NCBI GenBank assembly: GCA_009733575.1
Contig: ML769387.1
Location: forward strand, 722,636 to 786,635
Origin: Gymnopus androsaceus JB14
Taxonomy: Eukaryota; Basidiomycota; Agaricomycetes; Agaricales; Omphalotaceae
Reading direction: 5' to 3'
DNA length: 64,000 nt
How positions within the stretch are numbered: the first letter of the stretch is position 1; each line of letters begins with the position of its first letter. The notes beneath the pieces are model-generated. The model had not been told where the DNA came from, ran no database searches, and worked only from the letters and a program-made list of their open reading frames with translations. A program made the translations under genes and the position numbers. Shown here one piece after another: positions 35,241-46,525 of this stretch.

Positions 35241-36921
35241 ATGAGTATACCAGACACGTTGGTTTCCTCCAAGTACGACTGGTCTAATTCTAAAATTTAA
35301 ACAGAATAGGCGGGTTATTCCTTGGTATGGTGGTAGCTTGTGCATGTACGTTCTTGGAGTCAACTCCTTCTATTAAATTTATACCAACCGTCAATTCTAG
35401 TATGGGGTGTAAGCTATCCAAATCACTGGAGTTCTTCTATGGGATTTCTTAACCGTCGTTCTTAGATCTCTTGCGTGCAAACATGGTTTTATTTCGATAA
35501 TTACCCCGCAGACGGCCTTTCCCTCAAGGCAGTGGTGAGCATCCACAGTTTTCTTGTAGAACGATTTCCGATACAGTGTTTGACTTCACAGGCTCTCGGA
35601 GTTTGGCTCTCGGACACCGTACATCAGATGCTCATCACCCAAGTCAGTGAGCAACGCTCCTCCTGGACGAGAAACCTCATCTCAACTTGTATCCAGCCTA
35701 CACCTATTTCGTTCTCAACTTCGGAAACACTTCAAAAACGGATGAAGTTCTCTGGTATGTCTGGCTTGGTTTGAGTCCGTTCCCCCTAATGCTTTTACTC
35801 CGCAGGAGCGTCTACGTGAGGAAATCTCTCAACCTCAACAGGTACCCTCGTGGACTGATTATCCCTTTCTTAGATTGAAGTCATTTTCAACGCGCTAACC
35901 GCTCTATTCGTGCAAGGAGCCTTCACATATCGGATATGGTGTAGTGCGTGTCATTCTCGGTTTCGCATCTGCAGCCTTTTGAAGTGCGACCTTTCTAGTC
36001 TCCCATAAGCGTGGGGTAGTATGGCCCATCGTAATTCGACGTTGCGCCTTTTGTGAGAAAAACTAAACAGGCTTGAAACAGTCTTTCTTAGTCTTTGCTG
36101 AGTTTGGTGCGTCATCTTCATCGATGAATGCCCCCGCTGCTGACGACTGTTCTGTTTAGCTGCGTCTGTCGGTAAGCTACGATCCAAGTTATCTAAACCA
36201 GTGGTTTACCAAAGCGTCGTGTTTCATAGGCTATGTCTTGCAAGGCATGCTACTCGGTTATTGAACTTACGATGAAATGAAGCAGCTGAGGCCGCTATCC
36301 GTGACAGTCAATGCGCTTACTGTCATGGCAGATGTTGTAATATGTGCTGCGATTTGTCTTCTTTTGAACAACTCAAGGACGGGATTCTTGGAGCAACAAT
36401 GTCATCAATCGTTTAATGGTCTTTGCTATCAATACGGGAATGTTGACGGGCTTCTGCGCTATTTTATCATTGATTACTGCTGTGAATCTCCGAAGCGTTA
36501 TGAGGTGAACAAAGCTTAAGTATCACAGATCCTGGCCCTTCCCAACACGTTGATCTACTCCATATTGACAGAATGTCTCGATCCTTATTAATCTCATTCA
36601 ATTCCCAGTCGACAGATGTACGTCTTCTTTTCTCTAGCGGACTAGGACTGACCAAATCACTCGACGACAGTTTACGCCAATTCACTACTAGCCACTCTCA
36701 ATGCTCGAAAGAGAATTCGTGGAACCCAATCAAATTCCTTACACGCACTCAGTCTTCATGGTGGAACTAAAGTAACTATCGGCTTCAGCTGGTCATGCAC
36801 GTTACTAATAAAGGCTCTATAGGTAGCTGACCACCCGATAAACGGTGTTCATGTCCATGTCAACACCATTACAGATTTTCCCCAAATGGCACACGAAAAA
36901 GCTGCGACCGCACTCGCCTGA
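35241..36921 (+). CDS. DUF6534-like seven-helix membrane protein
   Basis: The exons fit a large mushroom-specific family of multi-pass membrane proteins (DUF6534-like) of unknown role. MSIPDT is spliced to IGGLFLGMVVACA, then ISCVQTWFYFDNYPADGLSL, ALGVWLSDTVHQMLITQ, VEVIFNALTALFVQGAFTYRIW (the family's most conserved helix), VSHKRGVVWPIV, and LRPLSVTVNALTVMADVVICAA followed by ICLLLNNSRTGF. NRLMVFAINTGMLTGFCAIL and the hallmark NSLLATLNARKRIRGTQ come next. A last intron (36773-36822) leads to a polar tail, HVHVNTITDFPQMAHEKAA, with TGA at 36919-36921. Some middle exons had to be placed by frame logic, and one or two frame problems may exist near 36050-36260. No catalytic motif. Confidence 0.72.
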
Positions 36922-37107
36922 GTCCTGATCATGACGGTTTCGAAGATGCATCTTACAAAGATCATTCCTTACCTTGATCTTCTTAACCTATTTTTTCAAA
37001 TGGACTCGCTGTGTTAATAATATGTCAACACAATCGCTTGATGAATCTGTTCTCCGATTCAGATATATTCAGAACTGGGCATTTTGTTTCCTTTTTTTTG
37101 GAAACCC
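36922..37107. other. Short spacer before minisatellite
   Basis: Nothing recognised apart from a T-run at about 37090-37100. Confidence 0.3.
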
Positions 37108-37326
37108 CACGCAATATTCATACAGGTTTTTCAGTACTTTCCGAGTATACGAGTACATTTCTGTGCCTCACGGCTATCCCCACGCAATATTCATACAGTT
37201 TTTTCAGTACTTTCCGAGTATACGAGTACATTTCTGTGCCTCACGGCTATCCCCACGCAATATTCATACAGTTTTTTCAGTACTTTCCGAGTATACGAGT
37301 ACATTTCTGTGCCTCACGGCTATCCA
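37108..37326 (+). repeat. 73-bp tandem repeat, three units
   Basis: Units start at 37108, 37181 and 37254, each beginning CACGCAATATTCATACAG and ending CACGGCTATCC. The first unit has one G in place of T in the T-run (CAGGTTTTTC). Because 73 is not a multiple of 3, the same peptide appears in all three frames, so the open frames here are a by-product. Confidence 0.95.
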
Positions 37327-37475
37327 AATAAAGCGCTGGAGTTATAACGTCGTAGACGTCTTTGTTAATCCTTGGAAGCATAAGACATGAACTCACAGCG
37401 GTCATTGACTTTTTTCCTTCAACAAGTTTATAGTAGTATGTTTACAATACTGGTGTGTATAGCATATGTGATTAG

Positions 37476-38085
37476 TTATGCGGCAGCAGCTTGCTTAAGT
37501 CTCTGCGCTTCTTGATATACTAATGCCAGCGTCGTAATGATATCTTCCACCAAGGGGAGTCCTTCCGGGTATATCCTAAGCGTAGGAGGCTCGTTGGCCG
37601 GGAACAAATTCATCAAGCCCCATCATACACTGCAGCTACTCGGCCTTCCACTTCGAGCTAGAACAAACATGACATGGAAGTCTTTGTGCTTGCAAATGGT
37701 CTGACATGCGTACTCACATTTGCATGCCCATCTCGCAACCCGTCTAAGTAGTTTCCATTCGTATATCCGACCATCTACAGCTGCGAATTTCATCGATCTG
37801 TTCGTGTATTGGCCTCAGCTAAAGGTCATGGCATAAAGGACTCTATGATATTTGATATTTACCTCCATGTCCTTCCATGGTTTAAAATTTGTATCTGGCG
37901 GCCTCTGACTGTAACATTATCTGAGCTACACCAATCAAAGGAACCGTTCCATCTGCTACCAGGTGCTCGATAGTAACATATCGCTTCCCCGCGAGCCCTC
38001 ATTCCTGGCAACAAATATGAGAGGCTCCTGATTTTCACCTTGGACGGAAGAGTAGGTTGTGTTATATGTGTTGGAATAAAGCCCT
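37476..38085 (-). pseudogene. DUF6593-like protein, copy 1, decayed
   Basis: Pieces match the intact copy at 48249-48897: YNTTYSSVQGENQEPLIFVA (about 38070-38010), KRYVTIEHLVADGTV (about 37985-37940), a diverged RGRQIQ segment, then LFPANEPPTLRIYPEGLPLV and EDIITTLA (about 37610-37540), with a C-terminal alanine run before TAA 37476-37478. Frames change between pieces and the start codon is gone. Confidence 0.7.
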
Positions 38086-38872
38086 GAACCTTGACTTCAC
38101 TTCAGTTTATTAGCGAAAAGCCTGAGCAAATGTACAGGGAATAGATTCATAAGTATGGCACTAGATCATATACTGTTCTTACTAGTTAGGTTGAACTATC
38201 TACAGTATCTACTAACCAAATGACCAACCGATGAGTACAAATAAAGTCTAAAATAAGTACGGCATATCAAGAGGACTCTAAAAACAGTAATGGGACCAGA
38301 TGTTCTATTGTGCTGTTAGAAAGCGTCGTGCTCTCCAACTTGCCCGGTACCCGAAATTTCTTCAGACCTATACTACCGATGTATTTAACGTACACATATA
38401 TTGACACGTCCCGAGTATTACATACTGAGTTTTGTGGTGCTGTGTACATACTTGCTATATTTGGGTTGAAAAGCGACGCTTTGACATGGTTTTGATTTCG
38501 ATCAACGTAGTTGATAGCAGTATGACAGGCCATAAACACCGGGAGGCTATGATTCCTATGTACTTCCGGGGAGATCAAGTACCGTGGACTGTGAGTCAGA
38601 TGGTCAACAGAATGGTGCGAGAATGGCAATCTGTACTATGGAGATCAAATAGACTAACATGATCATGATGTTTGGTAGTGTATGAGCCAGGTCTAACCTG
38701 GTATGAGCGGAGTAGTATGAGCAATAGTAGTTAATTGAGTTGCGGGACGCTTGCCAAGGCCTTCAATTCATGGTGGAAAATGTACACCTCCGTGAGGCGT
38801 GCTTCACCTGAAAGCACGTAATATGTTGGAGGGAGTCTAGAGGTGGAAGTGAAGTTCGCGATGGTTTTGCTG
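38086..38872. other. Intergenic between DUF6593-like copies 1 and 2
   Basis: Divergent spacer. Only unsupported short frames; no family pattern seen. Confidence 0.4.
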
Positions 38873-38880
38873 TATATAAA
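38873..38880 (+). promoter_or_regulatory. TATA box of DUF6593-like copy 2
   Basis: TATATAAA lies about 52-59 bp upstream of the ATG at 38932. Confidence 0.6.
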
Positions 38881-38931
38881 CGCAATACCTACCAAATACT
38901 AAAGCCACATCACCACCACAAACAGCAGACC

Positions 38932-39576
38932 ATGGATCTAATCCTCTCAGACTTTCATCCGTACGATACGTCGTACTCTAGGGCCACCCGAGGTGCTAGT
39001 CCGAATCCGGGGCCTCCGATCTTCATTGCCAAGACAGGGCACTTCACTGGCAGGAAGCACGTCAGCATCGAGCACCTGGAAGAAGGAGCCATCATTGCCG
39101 AAATCGATGTGCACTTTAGCTTGTTTGGCAACTCAGATACTGTTATTATCAGAGGTCGTGAGCTGCGTATTGTGGACCATTCGATGGGGTGGACGTGAGT
39201 ACCAATGCTTGCTCTATCGACTCGTTCCTGATGTGTAGCTCGGGTGTATAGATCTGTGGAATTCATAGCTGCAGACGGTCGGGTATATAAATGGGAGCTT
39301 GACTCTATATTTGGCCGAGATATGGATGTAAGTACATTGTTAACTTTTGACAGAACAAAGACAGCTTACCGATTCCTATTATCTACCCAGCTCGAGGTAG
39401 AAGGTCGACAAGTCGCAATTTATGATGGGGGGTCCAGGCATCTATTCTCTGATAACGAGTCACCTGTCCTTCGGATATTCCCTGAAGTTCTACACGTGCT
39501 GGAGGACATCGTTTCGACGCTAGCCTATGCCACAAAGCGTAGAGAGTTACACAAGGAAGCTAGTCGGGCCCATTAA
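38932..39576 (+). CDS. DUF6593-like (tubby-C-like) protein, copy 2
   Basis: Three exons give about 176 residues. MDLILSDFHPYDTSYSRATR is followed by PPIFIAKTGHFTGRKHVSIE, a beta-rich core ending RGRELRIVDHSMGW, then SVEFIAADGRVYKWELDS, and LEVEGRQVAIYDGGSRHLFS, with VLEDIVSTLAYATKRREL at the C-terminus. Introns run from about 39195 to 39251 and 39328 to 39390. The pattern of a short N-terminal P-Y-x-T-x-Y, repeated beta strands and a terminal amphipathic helix fits the DUF6593 family of mushrooms, which resembles tubby/LURP-one folds. Function unknown. Frame is clean. Confidence 0.75.
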
Positions 39577-40018
39577 ACTTAATGTCACGGCTCCTGATGT
39601 AGATTCTATGCATGATTTGAAAAAAGATTAGACGCTACATTCCAGCTATATTCTATCGCGTGAAGCTTACAATTCAATCCCAGTCTGGTAATAGCAAATA
39701 CTGAACATTTAGTTCAATACTATGTGAAAAAAATCAGTAGAAGGTGTCAATCGTGACCTCACTAAATACGGACGAGAAACAAACATCTAGGGAAACTACA
39801 TAAACCAAGCTCGTACAACAACAGATCAACATGGATTGCTGGATATTAAGAAGCCTCATCCATTCGCCTATTGAATTCTCTCTGTTTGACTTGAATTGAT
39901 TGAAGATATCACATAACCATACTTCGACTTCAGGTTAGCAAGTCTCAGTGTCAGACTCAAGCATTTTGACAACAGCTCTAAACTTGGAGATTGCTCGGAA
40001 CCTTCATACATGTGTACG
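39577..40018. other. 3' flank of oxidase copy B
   Basis: From about 39790 the sequence matches 43265-43478 (3' flank of copy C), so the duplicated oxidase unit starts here. No gene. Confidence 0.6.
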
Positions 40019-42535
40019 CTAATCTAAAGAGAGATAACATTGCGATCGAGTATCGTTTACGCCTTTCCAACCCACTGTAAAGCATGGAATCAGTACGAGT
40101 GCGGTGTGCCTACACCATGTAAGTACTCACCGCATCTCCAACAATCGAGAAGACTTGAGGGATCGCTGTTGAAATACGCATTAGTATCTGAGCCATGAAA
40201 AACGAAACGGGAATTAAATCTCACTACTTCTGCTTAATAGCCAAAAGTTGAGGATAATTATCTCCCCAGAATGTTTCTGTATGTCCGAAAAAGACAATGT
40301 CAAAGCTGGTAATATTGGCCACAGAGGACGTACTTACGCTCATAGTTGGGCTCGTATACGTTCGCTTCATTCTGAAAATGTCATTAATACTAGAAAACGG
40401 GCAACCGAACACTATTTTTTTTTACCATATACGCTCCAGAGTCAGGAGCAACACTAATGAGAGTCTCGGTAAAATTGTTTGCCTCCTCGAAAGCAGCGAT
40501 TTTGTCTTCATCAGTGCTGTTCCATGTAAATCCGGTGCCAACAACGACCTGAAACAGCATAATCAGGATCGAAGAAATAAAGGGTGTCGATGTGACTTAC
40601 ATGCCACACCGCATTTCGCCACGCAGGAGTCGTACTAGTCGAATTGACTGTGGCATTGTACAAGAAAGGTGTAGTAGCAATCATGGCAAGGACACTCTGA
40701 GCAGCAGCTGGCAAATCAGCTAGAGCTTGCAAAAACGTGTCTCTTCCCTCTTGCGTCTCAAACACGGATGAAGGAATGAGTCGACTTGCTAGGATGCTTT
40801 CAGTTCCTACAGGCTAAGCAGTGAATCAATGTCAATGCTGCTCGACAATGGGAGAAGCTGCAAAAAGCTTACCACCTCATTAGGGATTACATATTTCACG
40901 AAAAACGAATTAAAATTAGGGAGTGTTTCGATCACCACGGTTCCGTTTTGGCTTTGTATAAATTCGGTCACGTTTTGCATTGACGTTTGGGCTTGTTCAA
41001 GGGTGAGCAACGGGTTGACGATGATGAAGTTGTTCATCTGAAAAATGAAGGTTTTGAGTTTGAGCATGGGTTTACACCCCAATGAACATTTGGCAGGCCT
41101 ACCAAAAGATGTCCTCCCCAGCCTTGCTGTGCCCATTGAAGACCGTTATCGATAAGCAATTGGAAGAATTGGAGTCCAGTTTCAGAAGTCGAGTTGAAGG
41201 AAACCGAGGCACTATCGGAAGCACAAGTTAGCTTCTAACCAAAAGCCGTGTATGATGGTCGCGTTTCCTTACACTTGAAGACTTATTGCTCTGGGTTCCA
41301 CCAAAGAAGTAGTTTCCAAAACAACACCAAAAGTCCCTCCTCCACCACCTCTGAGCGCCCAAAACAAATCGGAGTTGGTATAAGCGCTGGCTGTACGGTA
41401 TTCGCCGTCGGGAGTGACGAGTTTGAATTCCAACTGCAGTTGGAAATAAATGCGATGCAAATTAGAGTGAAGTAGGCTGCGCTTACCACGCGGTCAATTC
41501 CAAGACCTAGAACCGGAGAAAGAACACTGTGCCCACCGCCCTACGGGTTATATCAGCATAGTGGTAGACAATAGACCAGCGAGATCTACCATGATCCACC
41601 CTCCGCTAGCTCCTACCGTCTCTGCGTATCCTCCGACGATTGTCAAATTGTTGGAGTCGGCAAAGGCATATGCGTCTACCCATGGAACTCCCGCCTAAAG
41701 TCAATGATGCAAAACAGTCGGTCTAAGCACTTTGATCCAAATCTATGGGCGAAATACATACACCAACGGTCATTGCAGGATATGACTCGGAGCCTCCGTC
41801 GGGTACAAAGGATGCGTTGTAAGAAAGCTGTGAATAAACATTAAAATGGCGGCGAACGACGTTATCGTTGTGCAACTTGACGAACATGGTTTAAATTTCT
41901 GGTCTGTTAACGAAGCAGATTCAGAACAATGCAAAGTGCGTATACTCTGCCACTGACCCATAATGCCAAAGATCCTATCATACTTGAGCGACCGAAAAAA
42001 TCATGGCCCGAGTTCTTGATTGACAGAGGAACATCACTGGTACCAGAGAAATTGAAGGCAATTTGGATGTCTGTGTAGTTTTGAACGTCAATCTAGATAT
42101 TGCAAGTATCGATTAATTCAAGAAGCAGTCCATGAAACATGAGCGCACATAATACGGCGCCACGCTTCCTTGTTCACAAGGAAGATCTGTCCAAGCAAGG
42201 AAATCACTGGGGTCGCTAGAGTCGAGCGTACACTGCGAGTGGGCACTCATGCAAGATTCCCACTGCGGAGCCATGAAATTACCGAACTGAGATGAACGAA
42301 AAGTCGCATTGAGATAGTTTTCTTCAATGACCTTGCAGCTGGCTTCAATCCGAGGTACGGATACGCCATCGAAGTCTGGAAAACAGGGAGAGGAAATGGG
42401 TTTTGCTGTGTAGAGACGCCCTCCAAGTGTTTCATTTAGGATAGCCCAATCCAAAGATGTGGGTGCTGCGGATCGGGCAGTTTGCATGAAGAGCGCTCCA
42501 AAGGAGAACAGAAAGAAATTAGAGGTGAGCTTCAT
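40019..42535 (-). CDS. Berberine-bridge-type FAD-linked oxidase, copy B
   Basis: Same layout as copy A on the opposite strand. Signal [20 protein letters not shown], then four cysteines in exon 1 ([28 protein letters not shown]). The FAD domain follows: [56 protein letters not shown] and [17 protein letters not shown]. The C-terminal part has [48 protein letters not shown] and [17 protein letters not shown], with TAG at 40019-40021. In the exon TRNLNHV the likely donor CAA|GTTGCA is kept, whereas copies A and C lack three bases there. I found no frame break. Many N-x-S/T sites fit secretion. Substrate unknown. Confidence 0.85.
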
Positions 42536-42566
42536 GTTGTATGGGTTAGGGATAGAGATTTAGACG

Positions 42567-42576
42567 CCTTTTTATA
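42567..42576 (-). promoter_or_regulatory. TATA box of oxidase copy B
   Basis: TATAAAAAGG on the minus strand, 32-41 bp upstream of the copy B start, is identical to the element of copy A. Confidence 0.6.
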
Positions 42577-43270
42577 GGAATTCGCTATTCTATTTATCTG
42601 CTGGAATGAATGAAGAAAATGCTATTTGAACCTGGATAAATTGAGTTGAAGCCGATGGTCACAGCGACAACTTCAAGTATGTACTCACCAGCCTTGTCGG
42701 ATCCATTTACAGTATGGGGCCGTCCGCTGTCTTTCCTTCTCCCCCCAAACCCGTGTGATAAACCTTTCTTCCCGCCCCATAGACCACCGTGACGTGGCTC
42801 ATCAGGACCTCGGAAACTCCCCCCCAAACTTTCTCCGGAATAGCGTATTTTAGGTCGCTCAGGATTTCTTTGCAGTTTTTAGGTGATTTTTAGCCTTTTT
42901 TTGTTTTTTTTTTTGTTGCTTTTTGGATTCACGTGACCGTCCCTGTCCGGAATCAATCCGGAATAGCGTACTGTACTTGAGCTCAAAATCGAAATTTTTG
43001 TTCTTTGACGAGATACTGAAGAAGCGCTCGGATTGTGCGGTTAAACAGATACACAGCAGATTTTCGCTAACATACGCTACAGCGCACAGGCGAATAAACA
43101 TGATTTAAAAAAAATAAAAATAAAAACAGACCACCTGACAGCTTCGAGTACCCCAAATGTACCCGTACCTACTACCCGTCGCCTTAGCAAGCAATTAGAA
43201 TGGGCTTTGGTGCGGCCCTGCATCTCTGAAATCTTGTACAATTGCTGAATGCTAATACTTTTACAGTACA
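42577..43270. other. Upstream region of copy B and unit junction
   Basis: Contains a T-rich tract (about 42890-42920), a repeated CCGGAATAGCGTA (42836 and 42958), and sequence homologous to 27870-27955. The junction with the next oxidase unit lies near 43255-43275. No gene seen. Confidence 0.6.
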
Positions 43271-43477
43271 ACAACAGAACAACATGGATTGCTGGATATC
43301 AAGAAGCCTCGTCCATCCGCCTGCTGAATTCTCTCCGTTTGACTTGAATTCAATGCAGATATCACAGAACCATACTTCCACTTCGACTTCAGGTTAGCAA
43401 GTCTCAGTGTCAGACTCAAGCATTTTGACAACAGCTCTAAACTTGGAGATTGCTCGGAACCATCATACATGTGTACG

Positions 43478-45982
43478 CTAATCTAAAGAGAGATAACATT
43501 GCGATCGAGTATCGTTTACGCCTTTCCAACCCACTGTAAAGCATGAAATCAGTACGAGTACGGTGTGCCTACACCATGTAAGTACTCACCGCATCTCCAA
43601 CAATCGAGAAGACTTGAGGGATCGCTGTTGAAATACACATTAGTATCTGAGCCATGAAAAAAGAAACAGGAATTAAATCTCACTACTTCTGCTTAATAGC
43701 CAAAAGTTGAGGATAATTATCTCCCCAAAATGTTTCTGCATAGGCAATGTCAAAGCTGGTAATATTAGCCATAGAAGACGTACTTACGCTCATAATTGGG
43801 CTCGTATACGTTCGCTTCATTCTGGAAATATCATTAATACTAGAAAACGGGCAATCGAACGCTATTTTGCTTACCATGTACGCTCCAGAGTCAGGAGCAA
43901 CACTAATGAGAGTCTCAGTAAAATTGTTTGCCTCCTCGAAAGTAGCAATTTTGTCCTCATCAGTGCTGTTCCATGTAAATCCAGTGGCAACAATGACCTG
44001 AAACAGCGTAATCAGGATCGATGAAATAAAGGAGGGTATCGATGTGACTTACATGCCACACCGCATTTCGCCACGCAGGAGTCGTACTAGTCGAATTGAC
44101 TGTGGCATTGTACAAGAAAGGTGTAGTAGCAGTGATGGTGAGTAAGCTCTGAGCAGCAGCTGGCAAATCAGCTAGAACTTGCATAAACGTGCCTCTTCCT
44201 TCCTGTGTTTCAAACAAGGATGAAGGAATGAGTCGGCTTGCTAGCATGATTTCACTTCCTACAGGCTAAGCAGCGAATTAATGGCAATGCTACTTGACAA
44301 TGGAGGAAGCTGTAAGAAGGCTTACCGCCTCATTAGGGATTGCATATTTCACAAAAAACGAATAAAAATTAGGAAGTGTTTCGATCACCACAGTTCCGTT
44401 TTGGCTTTGTATAAATTCGGTCACGTTTTGCACTGACGTTTGGGCTTGTTCGAGGGTGAGCAGTGGGTTGACAATGATAAAGTTGTTCATCTGAAAAATG
44501 AAAGTTTCGAGTTTGAGCATGGGTTTACACCCCAATGAACTTTGGGCAAGCCTACAAAAAGATGTCCTCCCCAGCCTTGCTGTGCCCATTGAAGACCGTT
44601 ATCGATAAGCAATTGGAAGAATTGGAGTCCAGTTTCGGAAGTTGAGTTGAAGGAAACCGAGGCACTGTCGGAAGCACAAGTTAGCTTCTAACCAAAAGGC
44701 CGTGTGGTCGCGTTTCCTTACACTTGAAGACTTATTGCTCTGGGTTCCACCAAAGAAGTAGTTTCCAAAACAACACCAAAAGTCCCTCCTCCGCCACCTC
44801 TGAGCGCCCAAAACAAATCGGAGTTGGTATAAGCGTTGGCTGTACGGAATTCGCCGTCGGGAGTGACGAGTTTGAATTCCAACTGCAGTTGGAAATAAAT
44901 GCGATGCAAATTGGAGTGAAGTAGGCTGCGCTTACCACGCGGTCAATTCCAAGACCTAGAACCGGAGAAAGAACACTGTGCCCACCGCTCTACGGTTATA
45001 TCAGCATAGTGGTAGACAATAGACCAGCGAGATCTACCATGATCCACCCTCCGCTAGCTCCTACCGTCTCTGCATATCCGCCGACGATTGTCAAATTGTT
45101 GGAGTCGGCGAAGGCATATGCATCTACCCATGGAACTCCTGCCTAAAGGCAATCAATACACAACACTCAGTCCAAGCATTTGGTCCAATCTATGGGCGAA
45201 ATACATACACCAACGGTCATCGCAGGATATGACTCCGAGCCTCCGTCGGGTACAAAGGATGCGTTGTAAGAAAGCTGTGAATAAACATTAAAATAGCGAA
45301 GAACGACGTTATCGTTGTGCAAGACGAACATGGTTTAGATTTCTGGTCTGTTAACGAAGCAGATTCAGAAGAAGAATGCATGGTGCGTATATTCTGCCAC
45401 TGACCCATAATGCCAAAGATCCTATCATACTTGAGCGACCGAAATAATCATGGCCCGAGTTCTTGATTGACAGAGGAACACCACTGGTACCAGAGAAATT
45501 GAAGGCAATTTGGACGTCTGTGTAGTTTTGAACGTCAATCTAGACATGGCAAGTATCGATTAATTCACGAAGCAGCCAACGAAACATGAACCTACATAAT
45601 ACGGCGCCACGCTTCCTTGTTCACAAGGAAGATCTGTCCAAGCGAGGAAGTCACTGGGGTCGCTAGAGTCGAGCGTACACTGCGAGTGGGCACTCATGCA
45701 AGATTCCCACTGCGGAGCCATGAAACTGCCGAACTGAGATGAACGAAAAGTCGCATTGAGATAGTTTTCTTCAATGACCTCGCAGCTGGCTTCAATCTGA
45801 GGTACGGATACGCCATCGAAGTCCGGAAAACAGGGTGAGGAAATGGGTTTCGCTGTATAGAGACGCCCTCCAACGGTTTCATTTAGGGTAGCCCAATCCG
45901 AAGATGTGGGTGCTGTGGATCGGGCAGTTTGCATGGAGAGCGCTCCAAGGGAGAGCAGAAAGAGATTAGAGGTAAGCTTCAT
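43478..45982 (-). CDS. Berberine-bridge-type FAD-linked oxidase, copy C
   Basis: A close paralogue of copy B. It starts [20 protein letters not shown] at 45982 and ends SQCYLSLD with TAG 43478-43480. Core motifs are [106 protein letters not shown]. The exon after GGWIM begins AGCGGTGGGCAC, so the first Gly of GGGHS becomes Ser. The short intron after TRNLNH has lost the donor used in copy B, and a GTTCGT donor would have to serve. Upstream TATA at 46013-46021. It lies 943 bp upstream (head side) of copy B in a tandem unit of about 3.45 kb. Confidence 0.82.
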
Positions 45983-46012
45983 GTTACAGTTGTATGGAAT
46001 AGATTTCAGAGG

Positions 46013-46021
46013 CCTTTTATA
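46013..46021 (-). promoter_or_regulatory. TATA box of oxidase copy C
   Basis: TATAAAAGG on the minus strand, 31-39 bp upstream of the copy C start. Confidence 0.55.
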
Positions 46022-46525
46022 GGAATTTGCTATTCTATTTGTCTGCTGAATTGAATGAAGGAAATGCTATATGAACCAGAATAGGTTGATGGTCAAGGCA
46101 GCAGCAACTTGCAAGTATGTACTCCTACTCACCCGAACAATACGATACGTCTGTGCAGTGGTAGTGGGCCGTCCTTCCGTCCTTCCTTCTTCCCGCCCTA
46201 CCGTGACGTAGCTCATCTCCGAGCTAAGGATGAGTAGAATTGCTGCATTATGTTGAATGCTGTAAGTACTGTGTAACCTGGTTTGACGAGGATGCTGATA
46301 AACCGTCGGCCAATCCCACGGATTCTCATTACCGTCGGTCTCACGAGCTGCGGAGATCTGATACCTCTTCGCCTTAGCAATCAATTGCAATGGTGTGTAC
46401 GCTCCTTTCTATCTATAATATCAACTTGTACAATTGCTGAATGCTAATACTTTTACAGATGAGTAACTACCTAAACCAAACTCGTACAACAACAACAGAA
46501 CACGAAAATGATACACATTCCTAGC

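Larger units (their letters stand above)
39790..46500 (-). repeat. Tandem duplication of a 3.45-kb oxidase unit
   Basis: Starts of copies B and C are 3447 bp apart. Each unit runs from a 3' flank starting near TCGTACAACAACAG to upstream sequence ending CTAATACTTTTACAG. The 3' flank motif recurs a third time at about 46465-46500, marking the edge of the second unit. Copy A at 28.4 kb is an inverted third member. Confidence 0.85.

Noticed and set aside
36974..37390. Three overlapping open frames of 87-138 codons
   Set aside because: They arise from the 73-bp repeat, whose length shifts the frame each unit and gives the same peptide in all frames.
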